Source: Marinobacterium aestuarii (GTDB lineage: Bacteria; Pseudomonadota; Gammaproteobacteria; Pseudomonadales; Balneatricaceae). Taken from it: a stretch of DNA of 64,000 nt. The DNA is taken from NCBI RefSeq assembly GCF_001651805.1, contig NZ_CP015839.1, positions 186,001 through 250,000 of the forward strand, read 5' to 3'. The notes beneath the pieces were generated by a model. That model was not told the DNA's origin. It searched no databases and saw only the letters and a list, made by a program, of their open reading frames with translations. This document shows, piece after piece, positions 39,375 to 49,342 of the stretch (its first letter is position 1; every line of letters begins with the position of its first letter). Position numbers and translations under genes: made by a program.

Positions 39375-39698
39375 GTGGTGCTTTTTATAATTTAATATGA
39401 GATTAAAATAAATATCATAGATGGGCTTTATTCACGAGAAGGTTTGCATAGAGTAAATCACGATTGACTCAGCTATAAGCTAGTCTTAAGTATCGCACGA
39501 TACTGGTCGGAATAGTATGCAGATATAATAAAAATCTGTCGCGGTGATATATATGAAAATGAGTGGTCTATTCTTAATTTTTTTTGTGATAGTGTTCACT
39601 TCAATTTATGGAAATAAGCTGTCTTTAAGTACTAAATATTTCTGGTATTTATTAACTGGTGTGACTTAATATAGACTATATTTAACTAGCAATATCAT
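39375..39698. other. AT-rich gap with possible internal promoter
   Basis: 324 bases in the AT-rich part of the locus. It contains an inverted repeat GTATCG-CA-CGATAC (about 39490-39503), a consensus -10 TATAAT at 39524-39529 without a good -35, and a 38-codon open frame (listed separately). No heptamer repeats occur here. Confidence 0.5.
39553..39669 (+). CDS. possible 38-residue membrane peptide
   Basis: Short frame MKMSGLFLIFFVIVFTSIYG followed by a polar tail; one hydrophobic segment. No strong ribosome site. It may be a small membrane protein, a degraded N-terminus of an older gene, or chance in AT-rich DNA. Confidence 0.2.
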   Translation: MKMSGLFLIFFVIVFTSIYGNKLSLSTKYFWYLLTGVT

Positions 39699-41045
39699 AT
39701 GGGTGATCGGTCACGTCCTAATAATGTTTTTGTAAATCCGTTAAAATTTACCACCTTATATTTACCAGTATTTTTAAGGCTAGTTATGTTGATTAGAAAA
39801 GCTATTTTTCTGTTTAATTTTTTTATATTTTTGTCACCGTTAAGGAATCTCAGTGTATTTATTTCACCGCTAACTCTCATTCTTTTTGTAAAGAAACTTA
39901 GAGTAAAAGATATTCTCATCTTTTTTTTGTGGGGTATTATTTCGATACTTTCGTTTATTGAGCTTAATGGTGTGATTGTTTTAAACTACATTGTTTCTTC
40001 ACTTCTTCTGTTTCCGTTCTTATTTTTACTTATATTTCATCGTTCGTTTTTCTCTAGTTTGACATCTTATCGAGTAGATCAGTTTTTATGTTTTTTCTTT
40101 CATGTTTTGATTATAAATGGAATTGTCGGTTTAATTCAGTTCTCGATTAATCCTGCGGATGATTCTGCTATCGGTTTCTATGGTCGTTCCGGATTGCAGA
40201 TGCACGGTTTAGCAATTCTTTATGTTTTTTCATTTGTATATTTTTATACCTCCGATAGCAAGTATTTTAAAATAAAGAGTTTTTTTTCTCTGGTTTTTTT
40301 TGTGACTTGCTTCTACGGGATAGGTTTAGTTGTCTTCTCATTGTCACTTTTGTTGGCGATTATTATTTCCTCAAAGAATAAGATAAGAGCAATTTTTTAT
40401 GTAATGGTTTTGTTTTGTTTTATGGCTTTTGTTATCTTTCATGTTAATAGGTCAGCTTTCTTTTATAATATTAATAATATCGTTGTTTTTTTTGGTGCTG
40501 TAGTTTCTGTTTTTGATAATAGTCATTATTATGATTATTATGTACCAAGGAAAATTTTGGTCTTTATTAATTATGTCGATATGGTGCGTGAAAATCCTAG
40601 CTTGTTTGTAACAGGAGTAGGGGGGGGCGGATTTAATTCTAGAGCTGCATTTTTGCTTAATGGTGATTACTCGTCTTTATCTTTCTTGCCCACTTCGGTT
40701 ACAAACTATCATTTTAAATATGTAATGCCGTTGTGGTCAAAAGAAATACTCTCTCAGCAGTATCAAGATGGTAGTATGAATCAACCGTTCTCTAGCTTTC
40801 TTTCTATCTTGGCTGAGTACGGTTTTCTAGGTATTGCTTTCATTGTTTTCATGCTTTCTAGGTTAAGGAGTTACGTTTTAGGTTTATTGGATTACTCTGA
40901 TGATTTAAATCGTTTCTTTATAAATTTTATTATAATTTTTGTTTTTATTATTGGCTGTTCTGATAATATATATGAATATCCTGAAATTATATTTCCTTTT
41001 TTTATAGTGGTTTTTTGGCTTTCAAAAAAACGAAAATCAGTTTGA
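39699..41045 (+). CDS. O-antigen/exopolysaccharide polymerase (Wzy-like)
   Basis: Very hydrophobic 448-residue protein with about 10-12 helices and a large hydrophilic loop around residues 290-360 (including VTGVGGGGFNSRA), the layout of Wzy polymerases and O-antigen ligases. The sequence motif GxGxGxF in that loop supports the Wzy_C-like family. In this position between a GT2 and a GT4 gene it is probably the repeat-unit polymerase. Among the most AT-rich genes of the window. Confidence 0.75.
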   Translation: MGDRSRPNNVFVNPLKFTTLYLPVFLRLVMLIRKAIFLFNFFIFLSPLRNLSVFISPLTLILFVKKLRVKDILIFFLWGIISILSFIELNGVIVLNYIVSSLLLFPFLFLLIFHRSFFSSLTSYRVDQFLCFFFHVLIINGIVGLIQFSINPADDSAIGFYGRSGLQMHGLAILYVFSFVYFYTSDSKYFKIKSFFSLVFFVTCFYGIGLVVFSLSLLLAIIISSKNKIRAIFYVMVLFCFMAFVIFHVNRSAFFYNINNIVVFFGAVVSVFDNSHYYDYYVPRKILVFINYVDMVRENPSLFVTGVGGGGFNSRAAFLLNGDYSSLSFLPTSVTNYHFKYVMPLWSKEILSQQYQDGSMNQPFSSFLSILAEYGFLGIAFIVFMLSRLRSYVLGLLDYSDDLNRFFINFIIIFVFIIGCSDNIYEYPEIIFPFFIVVFWLSKKRKSV

Positions 41046-41063
41046 TATAAAACTTGAGGATTT

Positions 41064-42164
41064 ATGAAGAAAGTTCTTTTCCTATTCCAGCTACCACCAC
41101 CAGTACATGGTGCGTCAGTGGTGAACCAAACTATTAAAGATAGTCAGATTTTTAATGATAATTTCAATGCATATTATTTTAACATATCTCCAGCTAAAGA
41201 GATTTCCGACCTTGGTAAATTGAATTTAGAGAAAATACTTTCTACCTTTTCTATCTTGGTTCGGGTGATTTTTACATATATTAAATTTCGCCCGGACCTT
41301 GTTTACTTGACGCTTAGTCCACATGGTGCGGCGTTTTACAAAGATGGTCTTATTGCTCTGTTGATTAAATTAATGAGAGGACGTTGTGTCTTTCATATGC
41401 ACGGGAAGGGTATAAGCCGAGAGGCTGAGAAAAGTAAGGTCAAAAAATGGCTTTACAGGCTGGTATTTAGGGGGGTTGATGTAATCCATCTATCGCCAAA
41501 TTTGTTTAATGACATTGAGTCTGTTAGGGATAAAAAAAAGAGCATCTATGCAGTGGCTAATGGTGTTGAACCGATCAAGCCGGAGCAGTTTAAGAGTAAA
41601 GATGAAAAAATAACATTCCTGTATTTATCTAATCTCATTCGTTCGAAAGGGGCGGACGTACTAGTTAAAGCAACCACTCTGATACCTGAAGGGTATCAAG
41701 AAAAATTTCAGGTTAAAATTATTGGTAAAAAAAGTGATCAAAAATACTTGACCGAGATAGAATCGATTATAAAAAAACATTCACATAATAATATTCATAT
41801 TCTTGGGCCGCGCTATGATGACGACAAGTTAAAGGAGTTAACATCGTCTCATGTTTTTGTATTACCTACTCGGTTCAAGAATGAGTGCTTCCCGCTTTCA
41901 ATATTAGAGGCAATGTCAGCAGGGTTGGCTGTAATATCTACAAATGAAGGAGCGATTACTGATATTGTTGAAACGGAAGTGAATGGTGATATTATTCCCG
42001 ACTGTACGCCTAATTCATTGGCAAAAGTAATGATTAAATATATTGAAGACAGACAGTATTCAGAATCGTGCTCAAAGAAAAGTTTAGAAAAATTTAACCG
42101 TGAATATACAATAAAAATATTTGAAAATAATATGATATCGACTTTAACGGCTTTAGCCAAATAA
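41064..42164 (+). CDS. family 4 glycosyltransferase
   Basis: GT-B retaining glycosyltransferase of 366 residues. It has the N-terminal LPPPVHGASVVNQ motif common in capsule GT4 enzymes, FHMHGKG in the acceptor domain, YLSNLIRSKGADVLVKA at the start of the donor domain and the E-x7-E type pattern FPLSILEAMSAGLAVISTNEGA. Acts on the cytoplasmic face on the lipid-linked unit. Exact sugars unknown. Confidence 0.92.
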   Translation: MKKVLFLFQLPPPVHGASVVNQTIKDSQIFNDNFNAYYFNISPAKEISDLGKLNLEKILSTFSILVRVIFTYIKFRPDLVYLTLSPHGAAFYKDGLIALLIKLMRGRCVFHMHGKGISREAEKSKVKKWLYRLVFRGVDVIHLSPNLFNDIESVRDKKKSIYAVANGVEPIKPEQFKSKDEKITFLYLSNLIRSKGADVLVKATTLIPEGYQEKFQVKIIGKKSDQKYLTEIESIIKKHSHNNIHILGPRYDDDKLKELTSSHVFVLPTRFKNECFPLSILEAMSAGLAVISTNEGAITDIVETEVNGDIIPDCTPNSLAKVMIKYIEDRQYSESCSKKSLEKFNREYTIKIFENNMISTLTALAK

Positions 42165-42180
42165 GATTGGCATATCACTT

Positions 42181-43494
42181 ATGAAAGAAAGTCTAAAAAA
42201 AATTGCAGATCATATCCCTTACCCTATAGGGAAGTTGTTGGGGGTCACCCCGATGCAGTTTCGATTGGGACGGAGCTATCAGCGGTTTTCAAATAAGATC
42301 AATGGCCATAGTTCCGCTGTCATTGGTGAACAATTTGGATTATTAAAGAGCCTTGTTAGTTTCTCTTATAAAAACATTGAGTATTATCGAAATTTTTATA
42401 ATGACCATGGTTTCAGTCCAGACCGGTTTGAAATAATGGATGATGTACTAAAAATCCCAGTTAGTACTAAAACTGAATATCAGCGATACTCTATCGAAAA
42501 GCGAAGCTTTAAAGATTTTGCACTTAAAAAAAGTAACACAGGAGGTACAACCGGTCAGCCTCTTGACTTTTATATTGAAAAAACTTCTTATGCCCGTGAG
42601 TGGGCTCATATGCATGCCATTTGGGCTACTTTAGGGTATCGCTACACTGATGAAAAAATAACGATCCGTGGTAAGAATATTGGCAGCCGCTTTTACAAAT
42701 ATAATTTTAACCAAAATGAATTTCTGATCAATGCCTATGCGCCGCTTCAGGAAAATATCGATTCTTGCAGTGAGCTTATCACCAAGCGGAACATCAAGTG
42801 GATTCATGGCTATCCCAGTTCGATTTATAGTTTCCTTCGTGAGTTAGAGAACGTAGATTCCGTGCTTTTCGAAATTCTGATAAGTAAGGTAAAGGGCGTT
42901 TTTTTAGGATCTGAGTATCCAGTCCCGCAATACCGAAAGTATATAGAGCAGCATTGCGGGCTTAAGACTATTTCATGGTATGGTCATTCGGAAATGGCTG
43001 TACTTGCGCCTGAGCGGGAGCCGGGCTCTGGCATTTATTATCCTTTTCACAGTTATGGTTTTGCTGAAGCCGTTCCTGCAGGTGACTCCTATCGATTGGT
43101 AGGTACCTCGACTCATAATTTCGCGACGCCTTTTATTCGATATGACACAGGCGACCTTATTGAACCAACTTTTAAAGATGGTTTTCTTGAATGCTTTCGT
43201 ATTAAAGAAGGGCGTAATAGCGATAGTGTTGTAGATAAAAAAGGGCGGAGTATTTCCTTGACCGGTCTCATTTTTGGTCGACACCACAAAGCATTTAGCC
43301 ATAGTGAGCATGTTCAGGTGCGGCAACTGTCACCTGGTTCCATTGAAATCCTAATTACATCAAAAGAGCAGGTGAGAGACTGGTCTCAGCTTTTTGATTT
43401 TTCTAACTCCTATTTTGATATCAAATTCACACAGATCGGCTCCCCGGTGAAAACAGCTCTAGGGAAAGTCCAACTTTTGGTGAGACAGCAATGA
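42181..43494 (+). CDS. CapK/PaaK-like adenylate-forming protein, copy 1
   Basis: Member of the phenylacetate-CoA ligase-like adenylating superfamily, 437 residues, the type called CapK in capsule loci. It has the phosphate loop NTGGTTGQPLDFY near residue 119, the A5-like YGHSEM and the A7-like RYDTGDLIEP. It may activate an acyl or amino acid group for attachment to a sugar. A related but diverged gene follows, so the two may act in sequence or on different groups. Confidence 0.85.
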   Translation: MKESLKKIADHIPYPIGKLLGVTPMQFRLGRSYQRFSNKINGHSSAVIGEQFGLLKSLVSFSYKNIEYYRNFYNDHGFSPDRFEIMDDVLKIPVSTKTEYQRYSIEKRSFKDFALKKSNTGGTTGQPLDFYIEKTSYAREWAHMHAIWATLGYRYTDEKITIRGKNIGSRFYKYNFNQNEFLINAYAPLQENIDSCSELITKRNIKWIHGYPSSIYSFLRELENVDSVLFEILISKVKGVFLGSEYPVPQYRKYIEQHCGLKTISWYGHSEMAVLAPEREPGSGIYYPFHSYGFAEAVPAGDSYRLVGTSTHNFATPFIRYDTGDLIEPTFKDGFLECFRIKEGRNSDSVVDKKGRSISLTGLIFGRHHKAFSHSEHVQVRQLSPGSIEILITSKEQVRDWSQLFDFSNSYFDIKFTQIGSPVKTALGKVQLLVRQQ

Positions 43495-43592
43495 ATAAAG
43501 TTGCTCTAATTCTTGCCTATCAGTCTGATTTACGTTGTATTGTGTTAGGGCTCCCTATTAATTTATTGAAGTTATCTTGCTAAGTGTTTTTC

Positions 43593-44891
43593 ATGAGGAA
43601 AACTCTAGAAGCATATTATTATAAGTTAAGGCACTTGATACCTTCCGGGTTTTTGTACTCCCGTTTCTATCACCGTCTTGGCTTGGTTTTGGCTTCTTCT
43701 GATAGTGACGCTGTGCAATGTTTAGTTACTCAGAGGTTAAGGGAGACGTTGCTATCTTCATCTATGAATGTTCCTTTTTATAGATCTCTTCGTATTAAAA
43801 TTTCTGATATAAAAAATGAAGATCCTTACAATATTCTAGCTACTTTACCTTACATAGATAAAGACACCTTGATGGATGAGCCAAAGGCCTTCATCAATGA
43901 ACGCGCTTGGTTATTTTTTTCAAAGTACGCAACGAGTGGTGGCTCTACCGGGCGAGGCGTTGGTGTTTGGCGCTCCAAGTCTTCTTCCGATATTGAAAAG
44001 CTGTTCTTCAATGTTCGGTGGGGTGAGTTTGGATACGAAGGGCATCGTGCACGCACGCTTCGCTTGGCGGCGGAGGGGATCAAGAAGCACGATGAGCACC
44101 CTGTATCGGTTTTGGGGCGTACGGTATTACTCTCGCCATACCATATCAGTCGACTGTATATGCCATTGATACTGGAAGGTTTAGCGCGCCACAGCTTTGA
44201 TTTTGTTCATGCTTATTCTGGCGTTTTGGTTGAACTTACCTACTTGTTACGTGAGTTCCAGCCCCAAAAGATGATGCAGGTTAAGGCGATATTTCTTGGC
44301 TCTGAACCTGTTTCCATTGAGCAGTTGGAGATCCTCTTCGGATATTGGCAATGCCCTATCGTAGTGCACTACGGCCTTAATGAGCGCACTAGCCTCGGTT
44401 TTTATACCTATACCCCGGGTGACAGGGAAATCGTCTACCAATTGGAGCCTTTGTATGGTATTACCCAGAATCCCAGTGACAGCCATGAAATAATTGGTAC
44501 TACGTTATGGAATGATGTAATGCCGTTGCTCAACTATCGAACCAAGGACTACGGATTGGTCAGCGACGGGAAAATAACCGGCCTTGATGGGCGAGAGCAG
44601 AACTTTCTGATATCCCGAGATGGTCACAGGATATCCGGCATGTCAATTGTCATTGATGAGGCATCCTGGGCACAGATTCGCCACTACCAGATACGTCAGC
44701 GTGTACCAGGCAAGATTGAGCTCTGCATAGTCCCGCGCCATGGCCAGCTAAGCCTTGAGTTCAGAGATTACATCCTCAGTCAGCAGTTGAATCGCTGGGG
44801 TGGATTTTTTGATATTAGCCTAGTCGAGTGCGCTACCATTCCGCTCACTCCTGCGGGTAAAACCCGGCACGTTGACGTCCAGCTTTCCTAA
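43593..44891 (+). CDS. CapK/PaaK-like adenylate-forming protein, copy 2
   Basis: 432-residue paralogue of the preceding gene. It has the phosphate loop TSGGSTGRGVGVW near residue 115 and YGLNERTSLGF at the A5 position, but the A7 region is altered (NYRTKDYGLV rather than YDTGD), so its chemistry may differ. The start ATG 43593 is preferred to GTG 43584. It is separated by 98 bases from copy 1, a gap with no recognisable gene. Confidence 0.82.
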   Translation: MRKTLEAYYYKLRHLIPSGFLYSRFYHRLGLVLASSDSDAVQCLVTQRLRETLLSSSMNVPFYRSLRIKISDIKNEDPYNILATLPYIDKDTLMDEPKAFINERAWLFFSKYATSGGSTGRGVGVWRSKSSSDIEKLFFNVRWGEFGYEGHRARTLRLAAEGIKKHDEHPVSVLGRTVLLSPYHISRLYMPLILEGLARHSFDFVHAYSGVLVELTYLLREFQPQKMMQVKAIFLGSEPVSIEQLEILFGYWQCPIVVHYGLNERTSLGFYTYTPGDREIVYQLEPLYGITQNPSDSHEIIGTTLWNDVMPLLNYRTKDYGLVSDGKITGLDGREQNFLISRDGHRISGMSIVIDEASWAQIRHYQIRQRVPGKIELCIVPRHGQLSLEFRDYILSQQLNRWGGFFDISLVECATIPLTPAGKTRHVDVQLS

Positions 44892-44924
44892 CATTCAGTT
44901 CTACTCTCTATTACGGATTCATAA

Positions 44925-47102
44925 ATGAAGCAAGTTACCCAAACCCTGCGCACTGGCGTAGTTGAAATAAATGAAGTGCCGGTACCCTCGCTAAACGATA
45001 AATTCGTTCTGGTGCGTAACAGTATGTCGGTGATCAGCGCCGGTACCGAAAAAACCAAGATTGATATGGGCAAAAAGAGCCTGTTGCAGAAAGCCAAGGC
45101 TAGGCCGGATTTGGTCAAGCAGGTGATTAACAAGGTGCGTACCGAAGGGCTGGCAAAAACCCTGCAAACGGTTAACTCCCGCCTTAATTCACCTTCACCT
45201 CTTGGTTATAGCTGTGCCGGTACTGTAGTCGCTGCAGGTGGCCTGGTAGAGGGGCTGCAGCCGGGTGACCGTGTTGCCTGTGGCGGTGCCGATTATGCCA
45301 ACCATGCGGATTTTGTGGCGGTGCCCAAAAATCTGGTGGTGAAGGTGCCAGGGAATGTATCGGACGAAGAAGCGGCCTTTACTACTGTCGGTTCCATTGC
45401 CCTGCAGGGTGTGCGCCTGGCTGAGCCAAAGCTGGGTGAAACCTTTCTGGTGGTGGGTCTTGGCCTGCTGGGGCAGATCACCGTGCAATTGTTGCGTGCC
45501 AACGGTTGTACCGTGATTGGGACCGATCTGGATGCTGCTCTGGTTAAGCGTGCAGAAGGCTTTGGCGCCATAGCTGTTCCGCCCGGTGGGGATGTGACCG
45601 GGCTCTGTGCGGCAAAAACGGCAGGCCACGGGGTGGATGCTGTACTGGTGTGTGCTGGTTCCAGCAGCAATGCCATTATTGAAATGTGTGGTGAAGTAAC
45701 CCGCGAAAAAGGCCGCGTTGTGGTAGTGGGTGCGGTGCGCATGGATATTCCCCGTGAAGACTTCTTCAAGAAAGAGATCAGCGTTGTGATCTCCCGCTCT
45801 TACGGCCCTGGCCGATACGATCCTGTCTATGAAGAAAACGGCAACGATTATCCGCTGGGTTATGTGCGCTTTACCGAACAGCGAAATATGTCTACTTTCC
45901 TTGAGCTGATTTCCCAGGGCAAGGTCGATGTAAAGAGCCTGATCACTCACCGCTATTCAGTAGATGATGCCGCTGTTGCCTATCAGTTGATAGAAGGTAA
46001 CAAGACCGAGCCTTACCTTGGCATAGTGCTGCAGTACAACCCGGCAAGCCAGCTGGCCGACATGGCTGCGCGTATAGAGGTTACCCCGGCGGCGGTAGCG
46101 GCAGATAAGGTCAAGCTGTCGTTTTATGGCGCCGGTAACTACGCCACTGCCAGCCTGTTGCCGCCGATGCAGGCCAGCGGCAAGGTGACCTTTTCTGGCC
46201 TGGTCACCGCCAGTGGCCGCTCGGCCCAGGGCGTGGCCAAACAGTTTGGTTTTGGTTTTTGCGCCGGCAGCTATGCCGAGTTGCTGCAGGGCGATACGGA
46301 CGCGATCGTGGTCACCACGCGGCATGATACCCATGGTGCCGCCGTGCGCGATGCCTTGACGGCCGGCAAGCATGTGTATGTTGAAAAGCCGTTGGCCATG
46401 TCGGTAGAAGAGCTTAGTGAGATTCACCGTGCCTACGGCGACTGCGGTCAGGCCCAGGTGATGGTGGGCTTTAACCGTCGCTTTGCCCCCGCTACTAGGC
46501 AGGTTGTGGAGCACTTCTCCGGAGTGAAAAGCCCGCTGGTAGCGAATATCCGTATTAATGCGGGTGTTATCCCCGCCGATCACTGGATTCAAGATCCGCA
46601 AGTCGGTGGCGGCCGCATGATTGGCGAAGGTTGCCATTTCATCGACCTAGCTTCTGCTCTAGTGGGCAGTAACGTTAAATCCGTCTATGCGGTTGGCTCC
46701 AGCAAGGCGGAAAAATCCGCCTTGCTGAACGACAACCTGTGCCTGTCGCTTACCTTTGAAAATGGCAGCGTGGCCAACATTACCTATACCGCCGACGGTG
46801 CCAAGGCGATGGCCAAGGAATATATCGAGGTGTTTGGCGGTGGCCGCTCGGCGCAAATCAACGATTTCAAAGATGTCACCCTGTACAGCGGCGATACCGA
46901 AGCTACGCGATTGAAAGCCGGCGTACAGGACAAGGGACAGAAACATATGATCAGCGCCTGGCTTGAAGGGCTGAAAGCTGGCAAAGCCTGCGTGGACTAT
47001 TCATGCCTGATGAGCACCAGTCTGGCCACGGTCATGGCGGTGGAGTCTCTGTCCCTGGGCATGCCGCTGACCGTTGATACCACCGTACTGACGGCCGAGT
47101 AA
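44925..47102 (+). CDS. two-domain oxidoreductase (MDR dehydrogenase fused to Gfo/Idh/MocA)
   Basis: 725-residue fusion often found in polysaccharide loci. Residues ~1-370 form a medium-chain alcohol dehydrogenase-like domain (LGYSCAGTVVAAG, LVVGLGLLGQITVQLLRANG). Residues ~385-725 form a Gfo/Idh/MocA domain with FYGAGNYATASLLPPM and the catalytic-type EKPLAMS. Both bind NAD(P), so it probably performs linked oxidation/reduction on a nucleotide or lipid-linked sugar. GC content is back to the chromosomal norm from here. Confidence 0.9.
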   Translation: MKQVTQTLRTGVVEINEVPVPSLNDKFVLVRNSMSVISAGTEKTKIDMGKKSLLQKAKARPDLVKQVINKVRTEGLAKTLQTVNSRLNSPSPLGYSCAGTVVAAGGLVEGLQPGDRVACGGADYANHADFVAVPKNLVVKVPGNVSDEEAAFTTVGSIALQGVRLAEPKLGETFLVVGLGLLGQITVQLLRANGCTVIGTDLDAALVKRAEGFGAIAVPPGGDVTGLCAAKTAGHGVDAVLVCAGSSSNAIIEMCGEVTREKGRVVVVGAVRMDIPREDFFKKEISVVISRSYGPGRYDPVYEENGNDYPLGYVRFTEQRNMSTFLELISQGKVDVKSLITHRYSVDDAAVAYQLIEGNKTEPYLGIVLQYNPASQLADMAARIEVTPAAVAADKVKLSFYGAGNYATASLLPPMQASGKVTFSGLVTASGRSAQGVAKQFGFGFCAGSYAELLQGDTDAIVVTTRHDTHGAAVRDALTAGKHVYVEKPLAMSVEELSEIHRAYGDCGQAQVMVGFNRRFAPATRQVVEHFSGVKSPLVANIRINAGVIPADHWIQDPQVGGGRMIGEGCHFIDLASALVGSNVKSVYAVGSSKAEKSALLNDNLCLSLTFENGSVANITYTADGAKAMAKEYIEVFGGGRSAQINDFKDVTLYSGDTEATRLKAGVQDKGQKHMISAWLEGLKAGKACVDYSCLMSTSLATVMAVESLSLGMPLTVDTTVLTAE

Positions 47103-47128
47103 TCAGAAGGAATGCAAGGGGGCTTTTT

Positions 47129-48325
47129 ATGCCCCCAGATACCATGAATACGCTCATACCCCTTAATTCACAGCTGCTCGGCGCCATACGTGGCGAGCAG
47201 TTTGCCGGTTACGATCCCTTTGACAGCCTGAACAGCACGTTGCTGCAGGCTACTCCTTTTGGTCGCAGTGAACTGGTTCGGCTCGCCTGGTTACAGTTGG
47301 GCAAGCGCTCCCCGATTAACCTGCGGCCTTTGCTACGTGTGCCCAAGAAGCGTAACCCCAAGGGTGTTGGGCTTTTTATACTGGGATTGCTGGAGGACCA
47401 CCGTCGCACCGGTGAGCAGCAATATTTAAACGAAGCCAAAGAGCTGGGTGACTGGCTGTTAACCCAGCGGAGCCCTCGCGAGCAATGGCAGCACAGCTGC
47501 TGGGGCTATCATTTCGACTGGCAGGCGCGCGCCTTTTACGTGCCGGCCGGCAAGCCGAATATCATCACCACCTGTTACGTTGCCCGTGCTTTATATGCAC
47601 TGGGCGAGGCAACGGCCGAGCAAGGCTATATAGAGGTTGCGCTGGATGCGGCGCACTTTATTGTTAATAGCCTCTATACCGAGGCCGATGGCCGTTGTTT
47701 TTACGCCTATATTCCGGGCGAAACCGCCTTTGTGCATAACGCCAGCCTCTGGGGAGCTGCCTGGGTGGGTTTTGCCGGCGCCAGGCTGAATGACCCTGCC
47801 ATGTGCGAACAGGCATTGGACGTTGCACGCCAGTCGGTGAGCGAGCAGGGTGCAGATGGCTCCTGGGTCTATGGTGCCCGGCATCATCACCAGTTTATCG
47901 ATGGCTTTCACACGGGTTATAACCTGGAAGCGCTCTGCCTGTTGCGCGATGCGCTGGATTCCGGTGAGTTTGATGAGGCCATCAAGCAAGGCTATCGCTA
48001 TTACGTAAATCACTTCTTCACCGAAGATGGTACCGCCAAGTATTACAACAACAATGTCTATCCCTTGGATATGCACAGTGTTGCCCAGGCGGTGTTTACC
48101 CTGCTGAAAGTGGGTGGCAGTGCGGCGGATGAAGAGTTGTGTGCAAAGGTGATCGCGCGCGCGCTTGAACAGCTTTATATGCCGGGCAAAAAACAGTTTG
48201 TATACCAGAAGAGCCGTTGGCTGACGAACCGCATCAACTATGCCCGCTGGACTCAGGCCTGGGCTTATTATGCGCTGGCTTTCTACAACCGCTACCGTGC
48301 AGAGAATCAAGATGAGAAGAATTAA
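47129..48325 (+). CDS. alpha/alpha-toroid (six-hairpin glycosidase-like) polysaccharide-locus protein
   Basis: 398-residue cytoplasmic protein rich in helix pairs with Trp/Tyr/His residues (SCWGYHFDWQARAFY, HNASLWGAAW, HHHQFIDGFHTGYNLEAL), resembling the (alpha/alpha) barrels of glycosidases and lyases. Homologues next to the two-domain oxidoreductase are often misnamed delta-aminolevulinate dehydratase; there is no evidence for that activity. Start ATG 47129 follows AAGGGGG. It overlaps the next gene by 14 bases. Confidence 0.7.
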   Translation: MPPDTMNTLIPLNSQLLGAIRGEQFAGYDPFDSLNSTLLQATPFGRSELVRLAWLQLGKRSPINLRPLLRVPKKRNPKGVGLFILGLLEDHRRTGEQQYLNEAKELGDWLLTQRSPREQWQHSCWGYHFDWQARAFYVPAGKPNIITTCYVARALYALGEATAEQGYIEVALDAAHFIVNSLYTEADGRCFYAYIPGETAFVHNASLWGAAWVGFAGARLNDPAMCEQALDVARQSVSEQGADGSWVYGARHHHQFIDGFHTGYNLEALCLLRDALDSGEFDEAIKQGYRYYVNHFFTEDGTAKYYNNNVYPLDMHSVAQAVFTLLKVGGSAADEELCAKVIARALEQLYMPGKKQFVYQKSRWLTNRINYARWTQAWAYYALAFYNRYRAENQDEKN

Positions 48326-49058
48326 CGTACTTGGCTGCCCCATGGATGTGGCCAGCATGGGGCAGACCGTGGCGGCGATACGTAACGGCATTCGTGAACA
48401 GCGCTTCGTGCAGCATGTAGTAGTGAACGTGGCCAAACTGGTGAACATGCGCACCGATGCCCAGCTGCGTGAGTCCGTGGAAAGTTGCGACATTATCAAT
48501 ATCGATGGCATGGGTGTGGTGCTGGGCGCCCGAATCATGGGGCACGATGTGCCGGAACGAGTAGCCGGTGTTGATCTGTTCCACGAACTGCTGGCCATGA
48601 GTGCAAAGGAAGCCTTTCCCGTCTTCCTGCTGGGCGCCAAGCAAGATGTGGTGCAAGCTGTGGCGGACAAGGTGGCTCATCAGTACCCGGGCCTGGCTGT
48701 TGCCGGCTATCACCATGGCTACTTCTGGGATGATGAGCAGGCGGTGGTTGAAAAGATAAAGGCATCAGGTGCGCGCCTGCTGTTTGTTGCCATTACGTCT
48801 CCGCGTAAAGAGAACTTTATCAACCGCTGGCGCGATCAGCTGGGTGTGGATTTTGTGATGGGAGTGGGGGGCACTTTCGATGTGGTGGCCGGCAAGGTGA
48901 CGCGCGCACCGCTGTGGATGCAGCAATGGGGTCTTGAATGGCTGTATCGCGTTATTCAGGAACCGGGCCGTATGTGGAAGCGCTACCTGGTGACCAATTC
49001 CAAGTTTGCCTGGCTGCTGTTGAAGGCCAAGTGGAAAGGAATGATTGGAAGCTCGTGA
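48312..49058 (+). CDS. WecG/TagA/CpsF family glycosyltransferase (GT26)
   Basis: 248-residue inverting transferase for ManNAc/ManNAcA-type sugars on lipid-linked intermediates. Family motifs: INIDGMGVVLGAR, ERVAGVDLFHELL, FLLGAKQDVVQ and FVMGVGGTFDVVAGKVTRAP with the C-terminal LEWLYRVIQEPGRMWKRY. The ATG at 48312 lies inside the end of the previous gene; the frame is open further up to 48240 but the family starts here. It fits the UDP-ManNAcA supply from wecB-wecC. Confidence 0.93.
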   Translation: MRRINVLGCPMDVASMGQTVAAIRNGIREQRFVQHVVVNVAKLVNMRTDAQLRESVESCDIINIDGMGVVLGARIMGHDVPERVAGVDLFHELLAMSAKEAFPVFLLGAKQDVVQAVADKVAHQYPGLAVAGYHHGYFWDDEQAVVEKIKASGARLLFVAITSPRKENFINRWRDQLGVDFVMGVGGTFDVVAGKVTRAPLWMQQWGLEWLYRVIQEPGRMWKRYLVTNSKFAWLLLKAKWKGMIGSS

Positions 49059-49318
<260 letters not shown>

Positions 49319-49342
49319 TTTTCAAACAGGACAAACATCGCT

